Source: Phytophthora sp. 'mugwort'
Taxonomy: Eukaryota; Oomycota; Peronosporomycetes; Peronosporales; Peronosporaceae
NCBI GenBank assembly: GCA_033558025.1
Contig: JAUCEF010000004.1
Span: 2,914,001-2,978,000, forward strand
Direction: 5' to 3'
DNA: 64,000 nucleotides
The stretch's first letter is position 1, and each line of letters begins with the position of its first letter. Of this stretch, positions 9,203 through 21,128 are shown piece after piece. A model generated the notes under the pieces. The model was not told the origin of the DNA and did no database searches. It was given only the letters and a program-made list of their open reading frames with translations. The position numbers were made by a program, and so were the translations under genes.

Positions 9203-9208
9203 CACTGG
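9203..9208. repeat. Target site duplication, right (CACTGG)
   Basis: This is the second copy of the 6-bp duplication found at 1014-1019. It directly abuts the resumed transposase reading frame. Confidence 0.9.
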
Positions 9209-10290
9209 AACGTGGGTCGCAGTAAGAAGTGCCGCTACGCTGCTCGAGATGTCTTCTTTATGGCACTCAGCTCGCTGATACACCTTGGTAAATTGGACAC
9301 TGTCGCCCGCGTTTTCAAGATCCCGCCATCTACCTTCCAGAAAATGGTCCGAAAGTTCATGGATGTCATCTCGCCGTTCCTATACGAGACGCTCGTGGAG
9401 GCGGTGAACCATCGGTGGACGCTGGGCAGGATTGTCCGTTCCGGATATGCGTTCCATAACTTTCCGTACGCATGCTACTCTACGGACGTTACGTCCAGCA
9501 ATCTAACAAACCTAGCGGAAAATGAGTGAGACCCTGCGCTACTATAGTGGTAAACATCACCTATACGGCTTCAAAGTTGAAGTGTCGGTGCTTCCGAACG
9601 GAATCGCGATCAACTGTACGACTACGGGAGGCAGCATGCATGATATTAAGATCTTCTGAGGTAACGCTGCCTTTCATTCACGAGCTCTGCGTAAACACGC
9701 CGAGGACGCCAACCTGCGACGACGGCCGGCTGAATTAAACCTACCCGAACGAGTGGGCGGTGCTCGTCGATAAAGGGTACCAAGGATTGAGTCGAGAATT
9801 TAGGGCGATCCACCCGGTAAAGAGCAGTCGATTGCGGTCTCTTACTCTCGAAGATGCTTCCTACAACGACAAGATCGCCCATGATGGCGTACTCGCCGAG
9901 AATTTCTTCGGGAGACTTAAAACGCTTTGGGGAATCTGCTCAGATAAGTGGAGGTTTGACGAGGCATCGTACGATCTCTATTTCCGTGCGTGTGTCGCTC
10001 TTACGAACGTGAACATTAGACTGCGGCCTTTTCGCGGCATTGATGGCACCGACTTCAATAAGTACGACGATCGCCTGTGCGAAATCGGTGACAAAAACTT
10101 GGAAAAGAAGATGAAGAAAAGGAAGTGCTACCAAGCCAACCGAGAGGCGAGGCTCCGAACTGCCTATCGGCGCCGTAGAAGCCTGTCGAGCTCACTTCGG
10201 TTAGGGGTAGCGAGGATTGCACTGACGACGAGACCCAGTTTTGATATTGGCGCACGCGGAGAAGCAAGAATCGAGGTAGCATTCCGGTAG
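9209..10290 (+). pseudogene. Harbinger-like DDE transposase, 3' part
   Basis: This is the continuation of the transposase gene interrupted at 1019. The frame resumes with NVGRSKKCRYAARDVFFMAL. It holds the first catalytic Asp (CYSTDVTSSN, near 9490), then shifts frame near 9525 into YYSGKHHLYGFKVEVSVLPN and GSMHDIKIF (second Asp, near 9650). After an in-frame TGA at 9657 and another break near 9735-9770 it continues as LVDKGYQGL and GVLAENFFGRL (the final Glu, near 9899). The C-terminal basic tail ends at 10290. Domain order and spacing match DDE_Tnp_4 proteins. With one frameshift upstream and several breaks here, the gene was probably already inactive, or decayed after the viral insertion. 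Confidence 0.75.
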
Positions 10291-10582
10291 ATAAAACATA
10301 TTTACCAAATATACCACTGCAATCACTCTAAAAGTGTAGCCGTCTCGTTTTTAACACTGTTTATAGTCACGGATTAGCTACCATTCAATAGGATGTCGGT
10401 GCTTAATAAGAAGTTACTAGGCATCTGGGCTATTACAAGAAAAGCACTCATATTCCGAGTAAGTAATAATGAGCCTAACTTCAAGCACCACCAAGTCGCT
10501 GCCATCCGTTATCGTCTTTTTCTTACTCCATAGATGTTGCAACGCACTGAGCTCGAATGACGTGCTACGTAATGTTAGTTTA

Positions 10583-12026
10583 CTATTGATCCACAGCATC
10601 TTCGAATCCGATCTCGCTCATTTCGCTTTTTTGCCGGTGCTCGGCTTCCACTTGTGTCTGCACCTCCGTCAAATTCGCAGTACCATCTTCCTTGTGATGA
10701 CTCTCTCGCCACGGCTTTTCCCCCACCTCGGGGTACGCTACAGCTGCTTCCAGGGGATAATATTCGCTCTCCTCGCCATCTTGCCAGTGTCGTGCTTCCA
10801 GATTATTTTGTAGCTCTGTTGGATGCACTGCAGCCACATCCTCGTAATACTCCTCGCCATACTCCTTGTCCGCCACCGCAGGGTAAGAGTTGTCGGCAAC
10901 TGCAGCGTCTGAATACTCGTACAATCCCAAACCGACTGGAGGACTTTCAAGCATCGTCGCCTCAGCCACAGCTTGCGCCGCGATCTGCAGTGCCTCCTTC
11001 AACGTCATAATTTCGTCCTTATAGCCGCGCAGGAGTTTCTCGAGTCCTGCTCGCGACTCGTACTCACGCTTAAGCGATTCATGTGCAGCATCCTTCTGCA
11101 TCCGAACATGAAGCAGTTTCTACATTCAATGGAGCGAGTCCAGCAATCTGTCAGAAACTTTGAACTACTAGTTCTAAAGGCACAAGGAAAGCTCCTTACC
11201 AGTTCTTCCTGCTCCAGCAATTGTAGTGTGGTATCATGAGCGGCACGTTCCTGTTCCATGAGTCTTCGAACTAGCCGCAGCACTCGCCAGACACGCAGTA
11301 CGCCTAGCAGCCGCGCAGCTGAATCCAGCACAAAACGCCCACACGGTTTGATTAAGGTTTGCCTACTTCAAACCCAGTCGGAATCTCACCTTTTGTTTGG
11401 GCGTACAGCTCAACAGCGAGAGATGTGATGACAACCCCCGAATCGAGAACGTATCCTGCATGAGCAAAGAATTTGCGCCGGAATGCCACTACCAGGATGA
11501 CCAGCTCGATCAAGAAGAGGAACAATGTGAACCCGGTGAAGGACTCCACCAATCGCGTCACAATCTGGACTAGCAGAGATGTGACCACCTCTGTGCTTGC
11601 ACCTGTTGCTGTGCCTTTGCTATTGACTTGTTGCAATGCAACTGCCAGTTGGTGCTGATCATGCAGGTGAATTTCCACGGCAGTACAGCCGACGTCAAGC
11701 GCGGTGAGCACGATCATGGCCACTTGCGCCTCTGTCGTCTCCAAAATTGCCCCCAGTCTGGCCTCGAGTGATTTCAGCTGGGCATTAGCATCTTCCTCGC
11801 CTGGAACTTGGTCTCGATGCTTCTGTTTGGCGTTAGTATCACCATTATCGCCGAGGCGCTGCGCTTTGAGCCGCCGCTGCCTTTGCTTCCACGACGTGTT
11901 GCTGTCATTGCTCTTGCTGCTGTTGCTGCTGCGCGTACTGACGGTGGACTCGGCGTCGCTTGCTATGCCCCGGCCTCTTGACTTGATCTCTCCAGTCTTG
12001 CGGCGGACTGCCTTGCGCTTCTCCAT
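10583..12026 (-). CDS. Voltage-gated proton channel (Hv1-like)
   Basis: Three exons (12026-11390, 11318-11200, 11095-10583) sum to 423 codons. The first ~100 residues are charged and low-complexity. Then come four voltage-sensor helices: S1 with an Asp in VLTALDVGCTAVEIHL, S2 with a Glu in FLFLIELVILVVAF followed by RRKFF, S3 with an Asp in AGYVLDSGVVITSLAVEL, and S4 with LGVLRVWRVLRLVRR. The S4 RVWRVLR matches the Hv1 signature RxWRxxR, and no pore domain follows, so a proton channel is the best call. A coiled coil (LMEQERAAHDTTLQLLEQEEL onwards) would mediate dimerisation, as in animal Hv1. The acidic, tyrosine-rich C-terminal ~110 residues are unfamiliar. Such channels let protons leave the cell on depolarisation. 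The S1-S2 loop seems long. Confidence 0.75.
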
Positions 12027-12188
12027 GAGGGGGTATCTAAAAGAGGAGCCAGCACTACATGTAGAAACGCGAAGGGTTGTTTCTAAAAGATCGGCAGGCG
12101 ACGGTTTATATTCACTCGCCTCATTACACCCGATTCAAACACCGAAAAGATGCTCTGATGACGTCGGGAGTTGCTTGTATTTTCTACT

Positions 12189-13111
12189 TCACGGTAGCTT
12201 GAACACCGTGTTTTGTTCCAAATGCAGCACCGTCTTAGACAACATGTCCAGTTGGTCCAGATCCACGGCCGTCGAGGGTCCGCGTCGCACGTTCGTCAGT
12301 GGCTTCGGCAGGATAAGCTGATCCGCCGTCGACACCTCCCAGCCCAGTGATGAGCAGTCTGGAACAGCGACGTCAAGTGGGTGAGCCCGACAACGCAGCT
12401 TAGCATGTAAACACAAAAAGACACTCACACTGCACAGCGTCTTCGTGTCGCACGAAGCCTAGCGCCAACGCCGTATCACTTACAAGAACCGTCGAGTACG
12501 CCAGACTCAGTAGCTCCGCGGCGTCCTCCCGCGTAGAAGCTGCAGAGCAACAACAGCAACAACAAAACGAGCCCGTCAATTAATGGATAAATACAACAAG
12601 AACTGCAGCTGTCCACGCACACTTAAGCGCCTCCACGAGTCCTTGCAGCGACGGAGACCAGTCGTAGTCCATCGCCGTGTAGGCTGCCGCTAGGTTCCTG
12701 TACAAACGGCACCGCAAAGGTCAATTAATGCCCTTGTCAGCTCGATTTATGACACGCCCATGCATATCTTCCGGGCTCTCACCGTTGCCACAGTGCCTTG
12801 CCGACCTCCCAGACGTTGCGCAGCTCCTCGGATGCCTGCTTGATACCGGTAGGTATGCGTTTCCACAGGAATCGCGCATCGTTGAGGTTCCTCGTCAGCA
12901 GCACGACCAGCAGCGAGCTCGCATAGAAGTCCGGTGAGAGCGCGGCGGGCTGCGACAAGGGCGTGACCGCCTCCACCACAAGCTCCAGCTCCTCGGACAA
13001 GCTCTTTAGCTGCTGCACGATCTTGCGCGTGGCATCACGGTTGCTGGTGGAAGCATGGGTCGCCAGCAGCTCCTCGCGCTGGGCCTGCAGCTTGTCGACC
13101 AGGTTGTCCAT
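12189..13111 (-). CDS. CSN8: COP9 signalosome complex subunit 8
   Basis: Four exons (13111-12783, 12697-12621, 12539-12429, 12358-12189) join in phase to 229 codons, close to the ~200-residue length of CSN8 in plants and animals. The central block NDARFLWKRIPTGIK is the most conserved part of CSN8, and the helical repeat continues into a winged-helix (PCI/CSN8_PSD8_EIF3K) region. CSN8 is one of eight subunits of the nuclear complex that removes Nedd8 from cullin-RING ubiquitin ligases. It lies head-to-head with the MYND gene, with start codons ~165 bp apart, so they probably share a promoter region. It converges with nothing; the proton channel lies 160 bp downstream on the same strand. Confidence 0.85.
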
Positions 13112-13275
13112 ATTGAGAGATCGAAGAATAAACAACAAAAGGAGCAAAATGGGACAATTCTGAGTCTGAGGCGGACTCAGAAATAATTCGAGGATCATTT
13201 ATGTGACTTTTGTGACTAAAGTCCGACTGTGGGTACATTTCGGCATTGTGAAGAAGGAGAAAGAGTGACCAGGCA
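13112..13275. promoter_or_regulatory. Bidirectional promoter region CSN8/MYND gene
   Basis: The 164 bases between the two divergent start codons must hold both promoters. The segment contains actcagaaataattcgagg and ctcatt-free pyrimidine stretches, but no clear TATA box. Inferred from geometry. Confidence 0.4.
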
Positions 13276-15340
13276 TGGCGTCGGGCGAGCAGTTCTTGAC
13301 GAAGAAATACGAGAAGTGGAACAATTTCCAGGTGCGCGTCGTCTCCCTCGATGGTCTCTAGCATCTGCTGGCGGTAGTAACCACGCGTTGCGGTCTCCTA
13401 CCGCCCAGTAGATCGAGATTACGTTACAATCTCCTCTATCAGACCATTGCTAACCCATTATCCCCGTTTCCGCCGCTCCAACGCTGTTTCAAACGATGAA
13501 AACCCGCCACAGGATGAATCAGACTCAGACGGCGAAGATGTTCCGCGTGTCCCTACCCAGTTTGACGTGGAAGGCGATGGTGCGCGTCGTAAAGCATACG
13601 TGTATTCCTCTCGAGAAGGCTGTTGCTGACGGACACTATCGTTATTATATTTGCTATTTTCCAGCTGACATTGTGATCAGCACGGAGACGTTACTGACCC
13701 CTAAGCAGGTAGAACGTTATCACAAGCTGGAAAAGAAGCAGCTGGAGGTCTGGCAGGTCGTAGTGCGCCAGCTTCGCGTATGGTCGGCGTCCAGCACCGG
13801 CGCGGAGGAGGGACAGGACGCCGTGCCCTGCCGGCCATACTGTATTTTAGTAAACAACCTGTACCCGCTGGGCCAAGTGGTGTCCAAGAAGATCTGCGAC
13901 CCGCCCGAGGTGTATCCTTCGCCCCAGACGGTGCTGGATCTGACGTTGCAGGCGATGCTGGATCCGCCCATTAACACGCCCCAGCACCGCCCGGACAAGA
14001 TCGTCTTCCCGGACAAGAACTTTGTCGGACAGCTGCGCAAGAGCTACTCTACGTTGGGGATTGAGTGCTCGTACCTGTCCGAGTCGGACGGCATCGATGC
14101 CTACATCCAGTATGTTTAGGGAGTAATTTTCTTTATGAAGGGACAAAGATCCAATTGATTAACTAACGAGGTGGTGGTTTTATTTGTCTACAGGGAGCTG
14201 TCGCAACACTTGATCAGGAAGGACCTTGCATCCGTGGCTGAAGTGAGCGAGCGTGCTGGACTGAACTCAGGAGCTGGTATGACGGCTGAAGCACTATCGG
14301 CCTTTTACTCAGCCTGCGAGCAGTACGCGAAGCTGGAGCCGTGGAATCACCTGGCTGAGCGTCAGGCCATTCAAGTTGATGCTGTAGGTGATGAAGAGTT
14401 ACGGTTTGATGCTCGTCACCATGTGGGTCGAGGCACTGTCTTCTCGTCCGTCATCAGCACGCAGACGGGCAGCGGACCGAACGGCGGAGGCGGTGATCTC
14501 ATTCGTGGTATGGCGCTGTTTTACACGCGTGCGGATTTGGAGCGCCGCGTGCTGCCTCCTGGAGAGCAGCTTGCACTAATGGAAAATCCCGAGCTGCGTC
14601 GATGTGCTAAGTGCGACAAGCGTGCTTCCTCCGGAAAGGAACTGAAACGCTGCACGCGTTGCAAGTGCACGTTTTATTGCGATGCTCAGTGCCAACGTGA
14701 TCATTGGAAGGACCATAAGATCAGCTGTACTCCTCCTGGAAAGGCTACAAGTGGCTCTGGTGGGCACAAGATTGTTTGGGGTGCCAAGGAGATGTCGATC
14801 TTATACGGTCCACAAACATCAGTGCCATTTGACGACTTGGATGTTATCACGAAGCATTCGCTGCCTATTGCCAAGGTTAAGGGCGAGGCATTATACCCGT
14901 CTGCCGTGGTATTCCGCAGGGGTGATCCGAGTGTGCCTGATGTGTGCGAACTGGCATGGCTGACAAGAGGGTTACACGCGCAGATTGAGCTTGTTGGCAA
15001 GCAGCCACTGTTCATGCAGAACACGATGGGTGAGTTGCTGGGGCTGGACGAACCCAACCGTGCACCACGTAAGCTGGAGCTGAACTGCAAGATTTTGGGA
15101 TTGAGCGACCAACTCGTGATCCGCAACAGCACCGTGCTGACCATGCATGACGTAGAGCGGTTGCGTAAGGTGATTAAGAAGCGGCAGGAAGGAACTCACA
15201 AGGCCGCTGATGACAATGACGACAATGACGGTGAAATTCAGGAAGCCAATGAGAAGACAAAGGGTAACAAAGCCGAGAGCGACGATGATGATGACGGTGC
15301 TGATCTGCAGGAGGGCGAGAAGGGCTGCATCGTCATGTAG
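13276..15340 (+). CDS. MYND zinc-finger protein with C-terminal CaaX box
   Basis: Four exons (13276-13332, 13513-13621, 13665-14109, 14194-15340) sum to 586 codons. The N-terminal half is unfamiliar and contains a stretch rich in Pro and aromatic residues (RPYCILVNNLYPLGQVV). A MYND finger lies at about residues 344-384 (CAKCDKRASSGKELKRCTRC, then CQRDHWKDHKISC), with the usual seven Cys and one His. MYND fingers bind proline-rich partner peptides; no SET domain is present, so this is not a methyltransferase of the SMYD type. The acidic tail ends KGCIVM, a classical CaaX prenylation signal that would tether the protein to membranes. The start is supported by in-phase splicing and the head-to-head neighbour CSN8. 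Function is unknown. Confidence 0.75.
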
Positions 15341-16490
15341 CGAGCATGTTCGGTAACGTTCATAATATGTGATGAAACTGAACCACCTTTGTTCTTTCTT
15401 GCCAAACCCTTCTTAAAAATGCATAATTGTCGAGTTAAAGCTATTTAAAGTTCGTCCGCTCCTACAGCCATGCGTTCTTACTTGACTATTCATTTCGTAC
15501 TCCTTCTCGTTTCGTCGTGTGCATCTACAGCTTGCATCGCTCAGTTACGTTTGAATGCCATTTCGAGCTAACGATCCACAGGATTTAATTTTCTTAATTA
15601 AGGTTGAGGTTGACGCCGTGTCAGAACTTGATGCGAGAGCGGCGTAAAGATACAAACTGGATTTTACATATGACAATAGCTGTTTATTATTAGGGGGTCG
15701 AAATAAGCAGAAAAAATATGCAAAAAGGAAGCACTCAGCATACTTCCTAGATAAATGCTGATTTCCATACTTAGTATGCGCGGCGCAAAATATGCTTTCT
15801 GAAATTTATTACTGAGTTTATCGAAGCAACAATACGAGCACGATACGTGACTCAAGAATACACTCCATAATCTCACAAAAGTAGAAAAAAAACTTGCGAA
15901 TTTCTTGCATTTGGTGCGGTTGTCTAATCAAACAACTTCAACGTATAGAATTTCACAGCACTCGCATATCGTCGCCTCAGCAGAGTGATTAACCCACTGA
16001 ACGTTGCTTGTGCGTTCCAGCAACATGCAAATGTAGTTTACGGGGCATATTATATGACATCATAAAACCCAGTGTGTTTTCGCCGGTGTTTCGAGCGGTG
16101 CCGAAACGTTCGTCTTTTTACGTTCCCGTCACTCGTGTCAGAACACTGGATCAACTCACTGAGGTGCTCATCAGCTACTTCGTTCCCGGCAAGACTGCTC
16201 TTAACGAAATACGCCGACGCGAAGCTCTTGAACACGAACGCGACAAACGGCGACAGAATTTAACAGAATTCAGGCAACGATAGAGACAAACACGGAGGCA
16301 CTGAGTTTGTTGAAGCCAAGGCGGTCGCCAGCACGACAGAAAAAACGCACTAGCTCCATCGAAATAAGCAAAAGCAACGACGGAGAGTCACGCTTCACTT
16401 ATCAATTTCATACCCCCTCCTGGCGCCTTGCACACGGCCTTGTATTTTGATGGATGTTGGAGTCACAAAGGCCCTGCACTGGGAAAACCA
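15341..16490. other. Intergenic region, weak gag-like trace
   Basis: No intact gene is seen. On the plus strand at about 16130-16283 a frame reads LDQLTEVLISYFVPGKTALN and ends in a charged helix with LTEFRQR, loosely resembling retrotransposon Gag. The similarity is too weak to classify. The rest is AT-rich spacer. Confidence 0.35.
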
Positions 16491-16492
16491 TA

Positions 16493-18231
16493 TCCCGAAT
16501 TTCCTTAGTCAAAGGCACCCCCATTACAACGTGAACAGAAAAAACGCACAGATTTGAAAATCATGGATATAAATAGAGCCCGTGTTATTACCATTTAACT
16601 GCTAAACGCTAGCCCGCAGTCATCGCCTACATCCTCAGCTACCTGAAGAGTCTCGTGACTAGTCCCGTGATGTCAGCCTCCTGCACTATTTCGTCTTCTG
16701 GGGCGAACTCTCGTGTATCAGTTGGTGTGGCCAGCTTCTTAAAGCCATTTGCCAGCGTAGCAGTTGATAGATTCTCCCACGCTTTCGTGAGCCACGACAT
16801 CAGTATTGCTCGCGAGGGTACATTAAGCTTGAACTTTGATGTGAACAGCGCTTTCTTGGAGAGATCTCAGCTGGAGCTGCAGATTCTTCACCCAAAGTGA
16901 CCTCGGTTCGAGCTTAAATGGCTTCATCCAGGCGATATCCGCAGGCTGACACGATGAAGTGTAGTCTGGAGGGATTTTAGCAGTACGACGTTGACTGTCG
17001 CTGCGTACGCTTTAAAGGCAGACGTCCATGACCGCTAAAATCGTCCCAGACAGAGCAGCAGGATTTTTTCTTCTAAGCTGTTTCTGTAACTAAAATGATG
17101 CCGGGGAAATTTTATCGATAAGCTCGCGTTCCACCAGCCCTTAGCATTGGCGTAATTTGAACATCGTACTTCTCCATCAATGGGGTCACTTCTCTCCATA
17201 ATCCTCTGCCAAAGCCATTCTGCTTTTTGTGGTTGAAAACCTCGGTATCTGGTACCTTAGAGGGGGGCTGCTTAAAAACTGCGAAGGTCTTTCGATTCCC
17301 GTGCATGTCGGATAAAAGTAGCACAGTCATGCGCTTTTTCTCAACACCAGCATTGTGCACCCACACTGTGCGAGTACCTTTCTCGTCATAGGTACATGGT
17401 GGCAGGTACTCGTAGTTCATTGCCGTCTGATCCGCGTTATATATCTCCACAATTCCTTCCTTCTCGATGATATCAAGCAGCATATCCAAACGAGATTGGT
17501 CAGCAACTTGCTTTGAATCAGCAGGTGTGTTCTGGCCGATTCTGGTCATTTACCGCAGTGGTAAACGATATTTAGCTAAGACCCGCTTCCTCCAACTATC
17601 TGAAGCTGAAAAACTGCCTTAGGGATCATTTTATCCTCTGCTACCTCTTTTGCTTTGTATTCTAGCATCAAAGGTGATACCGGGACGCCTTCACGGCGGA
17701 GATCGCGAACCCAGTGAGCAATCAGGTCTTCATCATCCGCTCCTAGCACAGTAAACAGCCCTTTATCACGATTCTTCAGCAGCTTTCCTTTGCCATTCAC
17801 CACTGCAGAGAAAATCATTTGCTCTTTCTCAATCCATTTGTATATTTTGTCGCTTTTTGTTTTTCTTCTGAGCTGCAGTGAGGCCGGAATAGAACTTGGC
17901 GAGCGTGGATTTCATTCCGTCGTTCCGGTAAGTCTTGATTATGTGCGCCTTCTTCTCGTTGGTGATGCTATCCCGCTGACATTCCCTCGGTTTCCTGCAG
18001 ACACCCTTAATGCTGGTTCTCCCCCTTTGGCGGAGCCTTCTCCTTCGGGGCCATTTTTTTTTTTTGGCAATGGCTTGCCGTCCAGCAATTTGTAAGAGCC
18101 GGAAGCTTCAGTGTTTTTACACATGCGCCCTTTGACAAACGATCATCCTACTTTCCCAATGCGTCAGTTCTATTGGCTAGTTCACCATTCTCGCGATGTG
18201 CAGGGGGTGCCCTTTGACTAAGGAAATTCGG
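16493..18231. mobile_element. pogo-like DNA transposon remnant
   Basis: This 1.74-kb element has terminal inverted repeats of about 28 bp (left 16495-16522, ccgaatttccttagtcaaag; right 18203-18231, the inverse with one extra C). It is flanked by TA at 16491-16492 and 18232-18233, the target duplication expected of the Tc1/mariner/pogo superfamily. It encodes a broken pogo-type transposase on the minus strand. The two TIRs differ at few positions. Confidence 0.7.
17112..17980 (-). pseudogene. pogo/jerky-type transposase
   Basis: Pieces of a DDE_1/CENP-B-type transposase lie in order. An N-terminal helix-turn-helix trace (KAHIIKTYRNDGMKS, near 17945-17900) is followed by an HTH/CENP-B box (DLIAHWVRDLRREGVPVSPL, near 17735-17680). 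The first part of the DDE core then has the catalytic Asp in IVEIYNADQTAMNYEYLP (near 17460-17410) and KKRMTVLLLSDMHGNRK (near 17340-17300). Frame changes near 17830 and 17560 and an early end at 17112 leave out the second and third catalytic acids. The gene is broken and also truncated at its 3' end. Confidence 0.65.
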
Positions 18232-18233
18232 TA

Positions 18234-19640
18234 AAAGCCGCTGATTTATCCGCCTGTTAAAGCCGATACAGCGTTGAGAGCCTAATTCCAAATTGTTTAG
18301 TCTCCTAATCGCCACCCTCTGATTTAGTGCCTGAAGATACGCCCGGAGGAAGCAGGCGCCGCCAAACGACCAGTCGCGCGATAACGCTTACCAAAAGCTG
18401 GGAAGTGGAAAAGCAAAGATATATTTCCAAAACTATGCAACTTGTTGTACGTGTCCACATCGTAGTAGTACAGCACATAGCAAAGAATAGAGAAGATGAA
18501 TGCGAAAACCAGCATGATACTCGTCTTGAGCGAGCACTTTCTCGAAGTCGACACTGTGAGGCACGATAATATTTTCAGGATGGCTTGTTATGCCATTGCA
18601 GCAACTTCGGCTGTGGCAGCTGTCGCGAGTCGCCCTGGATGGCGGACAGTCAGCGGTATTTGCGAACGGTTCTACTAAAATAGTGAACGGATGAATAACG
18701 CTACACAATCAAGCTAAATGCAAAAATGATTCAACTTCTTGTAATCCGGGCAGATTCATGACTGATAAACAAACCTGGGCGGCAGGAGTGGTCCCGCCGC
18801 CGTTTCTTCCTCACGACGGCTTCGCATACCCTACAGAGAACACGAACGCGCACGCTACCACGATCATGACAAGACCTTTGTGCGACGCCTCTCCCGGCGC
18901 CGGACCTTTCGTACCTAGGTTCCGACGCTCCAGATTACCATGCCATCCATCGTTCCGTAGCCTCTTGCTCCCTCCATCCTCCTGTATTCCGCTCCGCCAG
19001 ACGGGAGTGAAAACGGCCCCGCAACTGCCGAATAATCCAGCGTCGCGTCCCAGAAAACCCCGCAAATCGGATCGTTAGAGTGCGTCTTTTTTGCGACCGG
19101 GTGCCGAGTCCATCCTCATACAGCTGCGCCTCTAGGAGTTGCTTAGTTTCCGGGGAAATGTTTGGACCGCGCCCAGGATAGCGTCTGCCGTTCCCACTCG
19201 AGACATCCTCCCCGATTGAAACTCGGTGTCCCCGCCGAGTGTAAGTGGCGCGATCTACTTGCGTCTCTGGCGCAGGGCCCTTCGCTGCGCCAGCACCTCA
19301 CTCAGACACATCAGAAGCACCTGTGCCTCGCCTTATTTCCCCCATCCATGCGCCAAAAAGCTTCACTAAGACGGCCGCTCTGCTCACGCTTGTCCATATT
19401 ACGGAGCCAGGTGCCATAACCGCCCTTAGCCGTCCCCATAACGACCGCCCATAGTCGTCCGACTTTGTCTTCATACTGATAGTGTTGGCTCCACTTGTTT
19501 TCAGCAACCCGAAGTGACTATCTCCTTTTCTTCTTGTTCCTTTTCGTTCGATTGTTCCTCCATTTCCAATATAAACCTAATACAAACATAATTTTTCACA
19601 CCTCACGACTGCTCCCTCCTTGAGCCCCCATTCCAAACCC
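18234..19640. other. Unresolved repeat-rich spacer
   Basis: No gene can be supported. A minus-strand stretch at about 18390-18554 contains a plausible membrane helix (SIMLVFAFIFSILCYVLYYY) but no recognisable family. From 19640 leftwards the minus strand starts TGTTACGGGTTTGGAATGG, a start often seen in oomycete gypsy LTRs, directly after the gypsy coding fragment, so part of this region is probably an LTR whose other end was not found. Confidence 0.35.
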
Positions 19641-19649
19641 GTAACAACG

Positions 19650-20425
19650 TTCCTTGAAGTCAGGTTTCAACGACTGGGTCATTAGGCCATCAGCAAGTTG
19701 TCAACCTCCACGAGCGTTGGCCTCCGCCAACCTCGCACATCTTCGTAGTTCCGGTAGACGACGCCTCTTCCTTTCTAATTGCTCGAAACCCATTATCAGC
19801 GCGGTATACCCAGGCATCAATTGTGCCCTAGGTAGCCAAAACTATTATAGCTCGCGGCCAACGCCAAATAGTCCATGGTATTGACGACAACACTACTTCC
19901 AACTAAGGCGACACTACGCCTGAAATGACCGTATCCTCTCGACTAAGAATCAAACGTTCCGTATAAGTGAATACAGGCAAGTCGGACGCCTCCAGCAGCC
20001 CCTCATTCACTTCATCGTTCTCAATCTTGCCCGGTATTTCATCGCGGTACGGTCATGGCCACTTACCGCTGAAATGCATGAGCCTATTCACTTTGATAGT
20101 CACCACTTTGTCCTGGTGCGAGGGAAGCTCGATCTGATACGCATTCTCCCCGACCTTGCTCACGACACGGTACGGACCGTGCCAAGAGAACACGAGTCTC
20201 TTAGTCCGCGCCTCGCCTCTTATCGTCTTAAAAAACGGATATACCCATACGAGATCTCCGACCTCGTACTCGACACGTACTTGTCGCGAAGGAACACGCC
20301 AGAATTGTGTCTGCGAGTGCTTCCCACCCACAACACACGCTTTGTCTACTTGGACTTGAAGAATACGGGGTGAAGCTTCGACCTGAAGGCCTTGATTCTG
20401 TACGCCTTGACCCGCCGTAATTCAA
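19650..20425 (-). pseudogene. Ty3/gypsy integrase C-terminal remnant
   Basis: On the minus strand 20331-20053 encodes the integrase C-terminal region of a Ty3/gypsy polyprotein: YEVGDLVWVYPFFK, a charged loop, FSWHGPYRVVSKVGENAYQI, then LMHFSGKWP. This is the SH3-like fold that contacts DNA. A TGA follows, and the same frame continues as GLLEASDLPVFTYTERLI to about 19930. The reading degenerates further towards a possible LTR start at 19646. No reverse transcriptase is found upstream, so this is only the 3' end of an element. Confidence 0.6.
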
Positions 20426-21128
20426 CCGATCACGCCGACAGCCCTAGCTAGTCACGAGCAAAGGCTAGGCTGCTATCCCACACGCACAATTCTTGCAACC
20501 TCCCTGGCCCTCCGAAGGGAGCGTCATGGACTTTTCAGCCGGTAGCAAGGGGCCGGAGCAAGACCCCGGCAGTTGAATATACAATATTAGTTTTCGAGGT
20601 ATCATATCGCAAAATGGTACTCATCGTACCGCACATAGTACCGTTCCTCTAGATTACGATAGAGGATATGGTGAGAATTCGTTGGACCTGCGGGTGTCAA
20701 GTACTTGTTGGGCACTTTTGTGGTAGCTTCTTTCAGCTTAGCCGCAACGTTTCGCCAACTGTAAATAGTAACGCGAGTAGAGCGGCAGCTGCAACCGCAG
20801 GTAGGTCAGCAAGCGCCTTCAATGATAGTTAGTTACTAGAAAGGGTGTCTGGGTGACGATCGTACCTTGCACTTCCTTATTTGTCCTACGCTCGTCGCGG
20901 CATGCTGGACGTGTCGATGTGTGGGGCCCGCGGTTGCCACTGCCCCCCTCCCCTAAAGCCTAATGAGCTCGTATGTTGGACTTGATTTCTGTCACTACCT
21001 GTTGTCTCCTCTATAGCGACCAATAGGGTAATTCATCAACGTAAATAAGCAAAATCGCATGTACGCGGCCGTAGCTCGGATACTCTATCAACTATGGATC
21101 TGAATGGATGGCGAGCATCGTACTGTTC
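20426..21128. other. Spacer without recognisable gene
   Basis: No coding signal or recognisable RNA gene was found on either strand. The composition is mixed, with short GC-rich parts around 20930. Confidence 0.4.

Noticed and set aside
18324..18708. Possible small membrane protein
   Set aside because: One hydrophobic segment in a short frame amid repeats; no family match and no convincing start or splice context.
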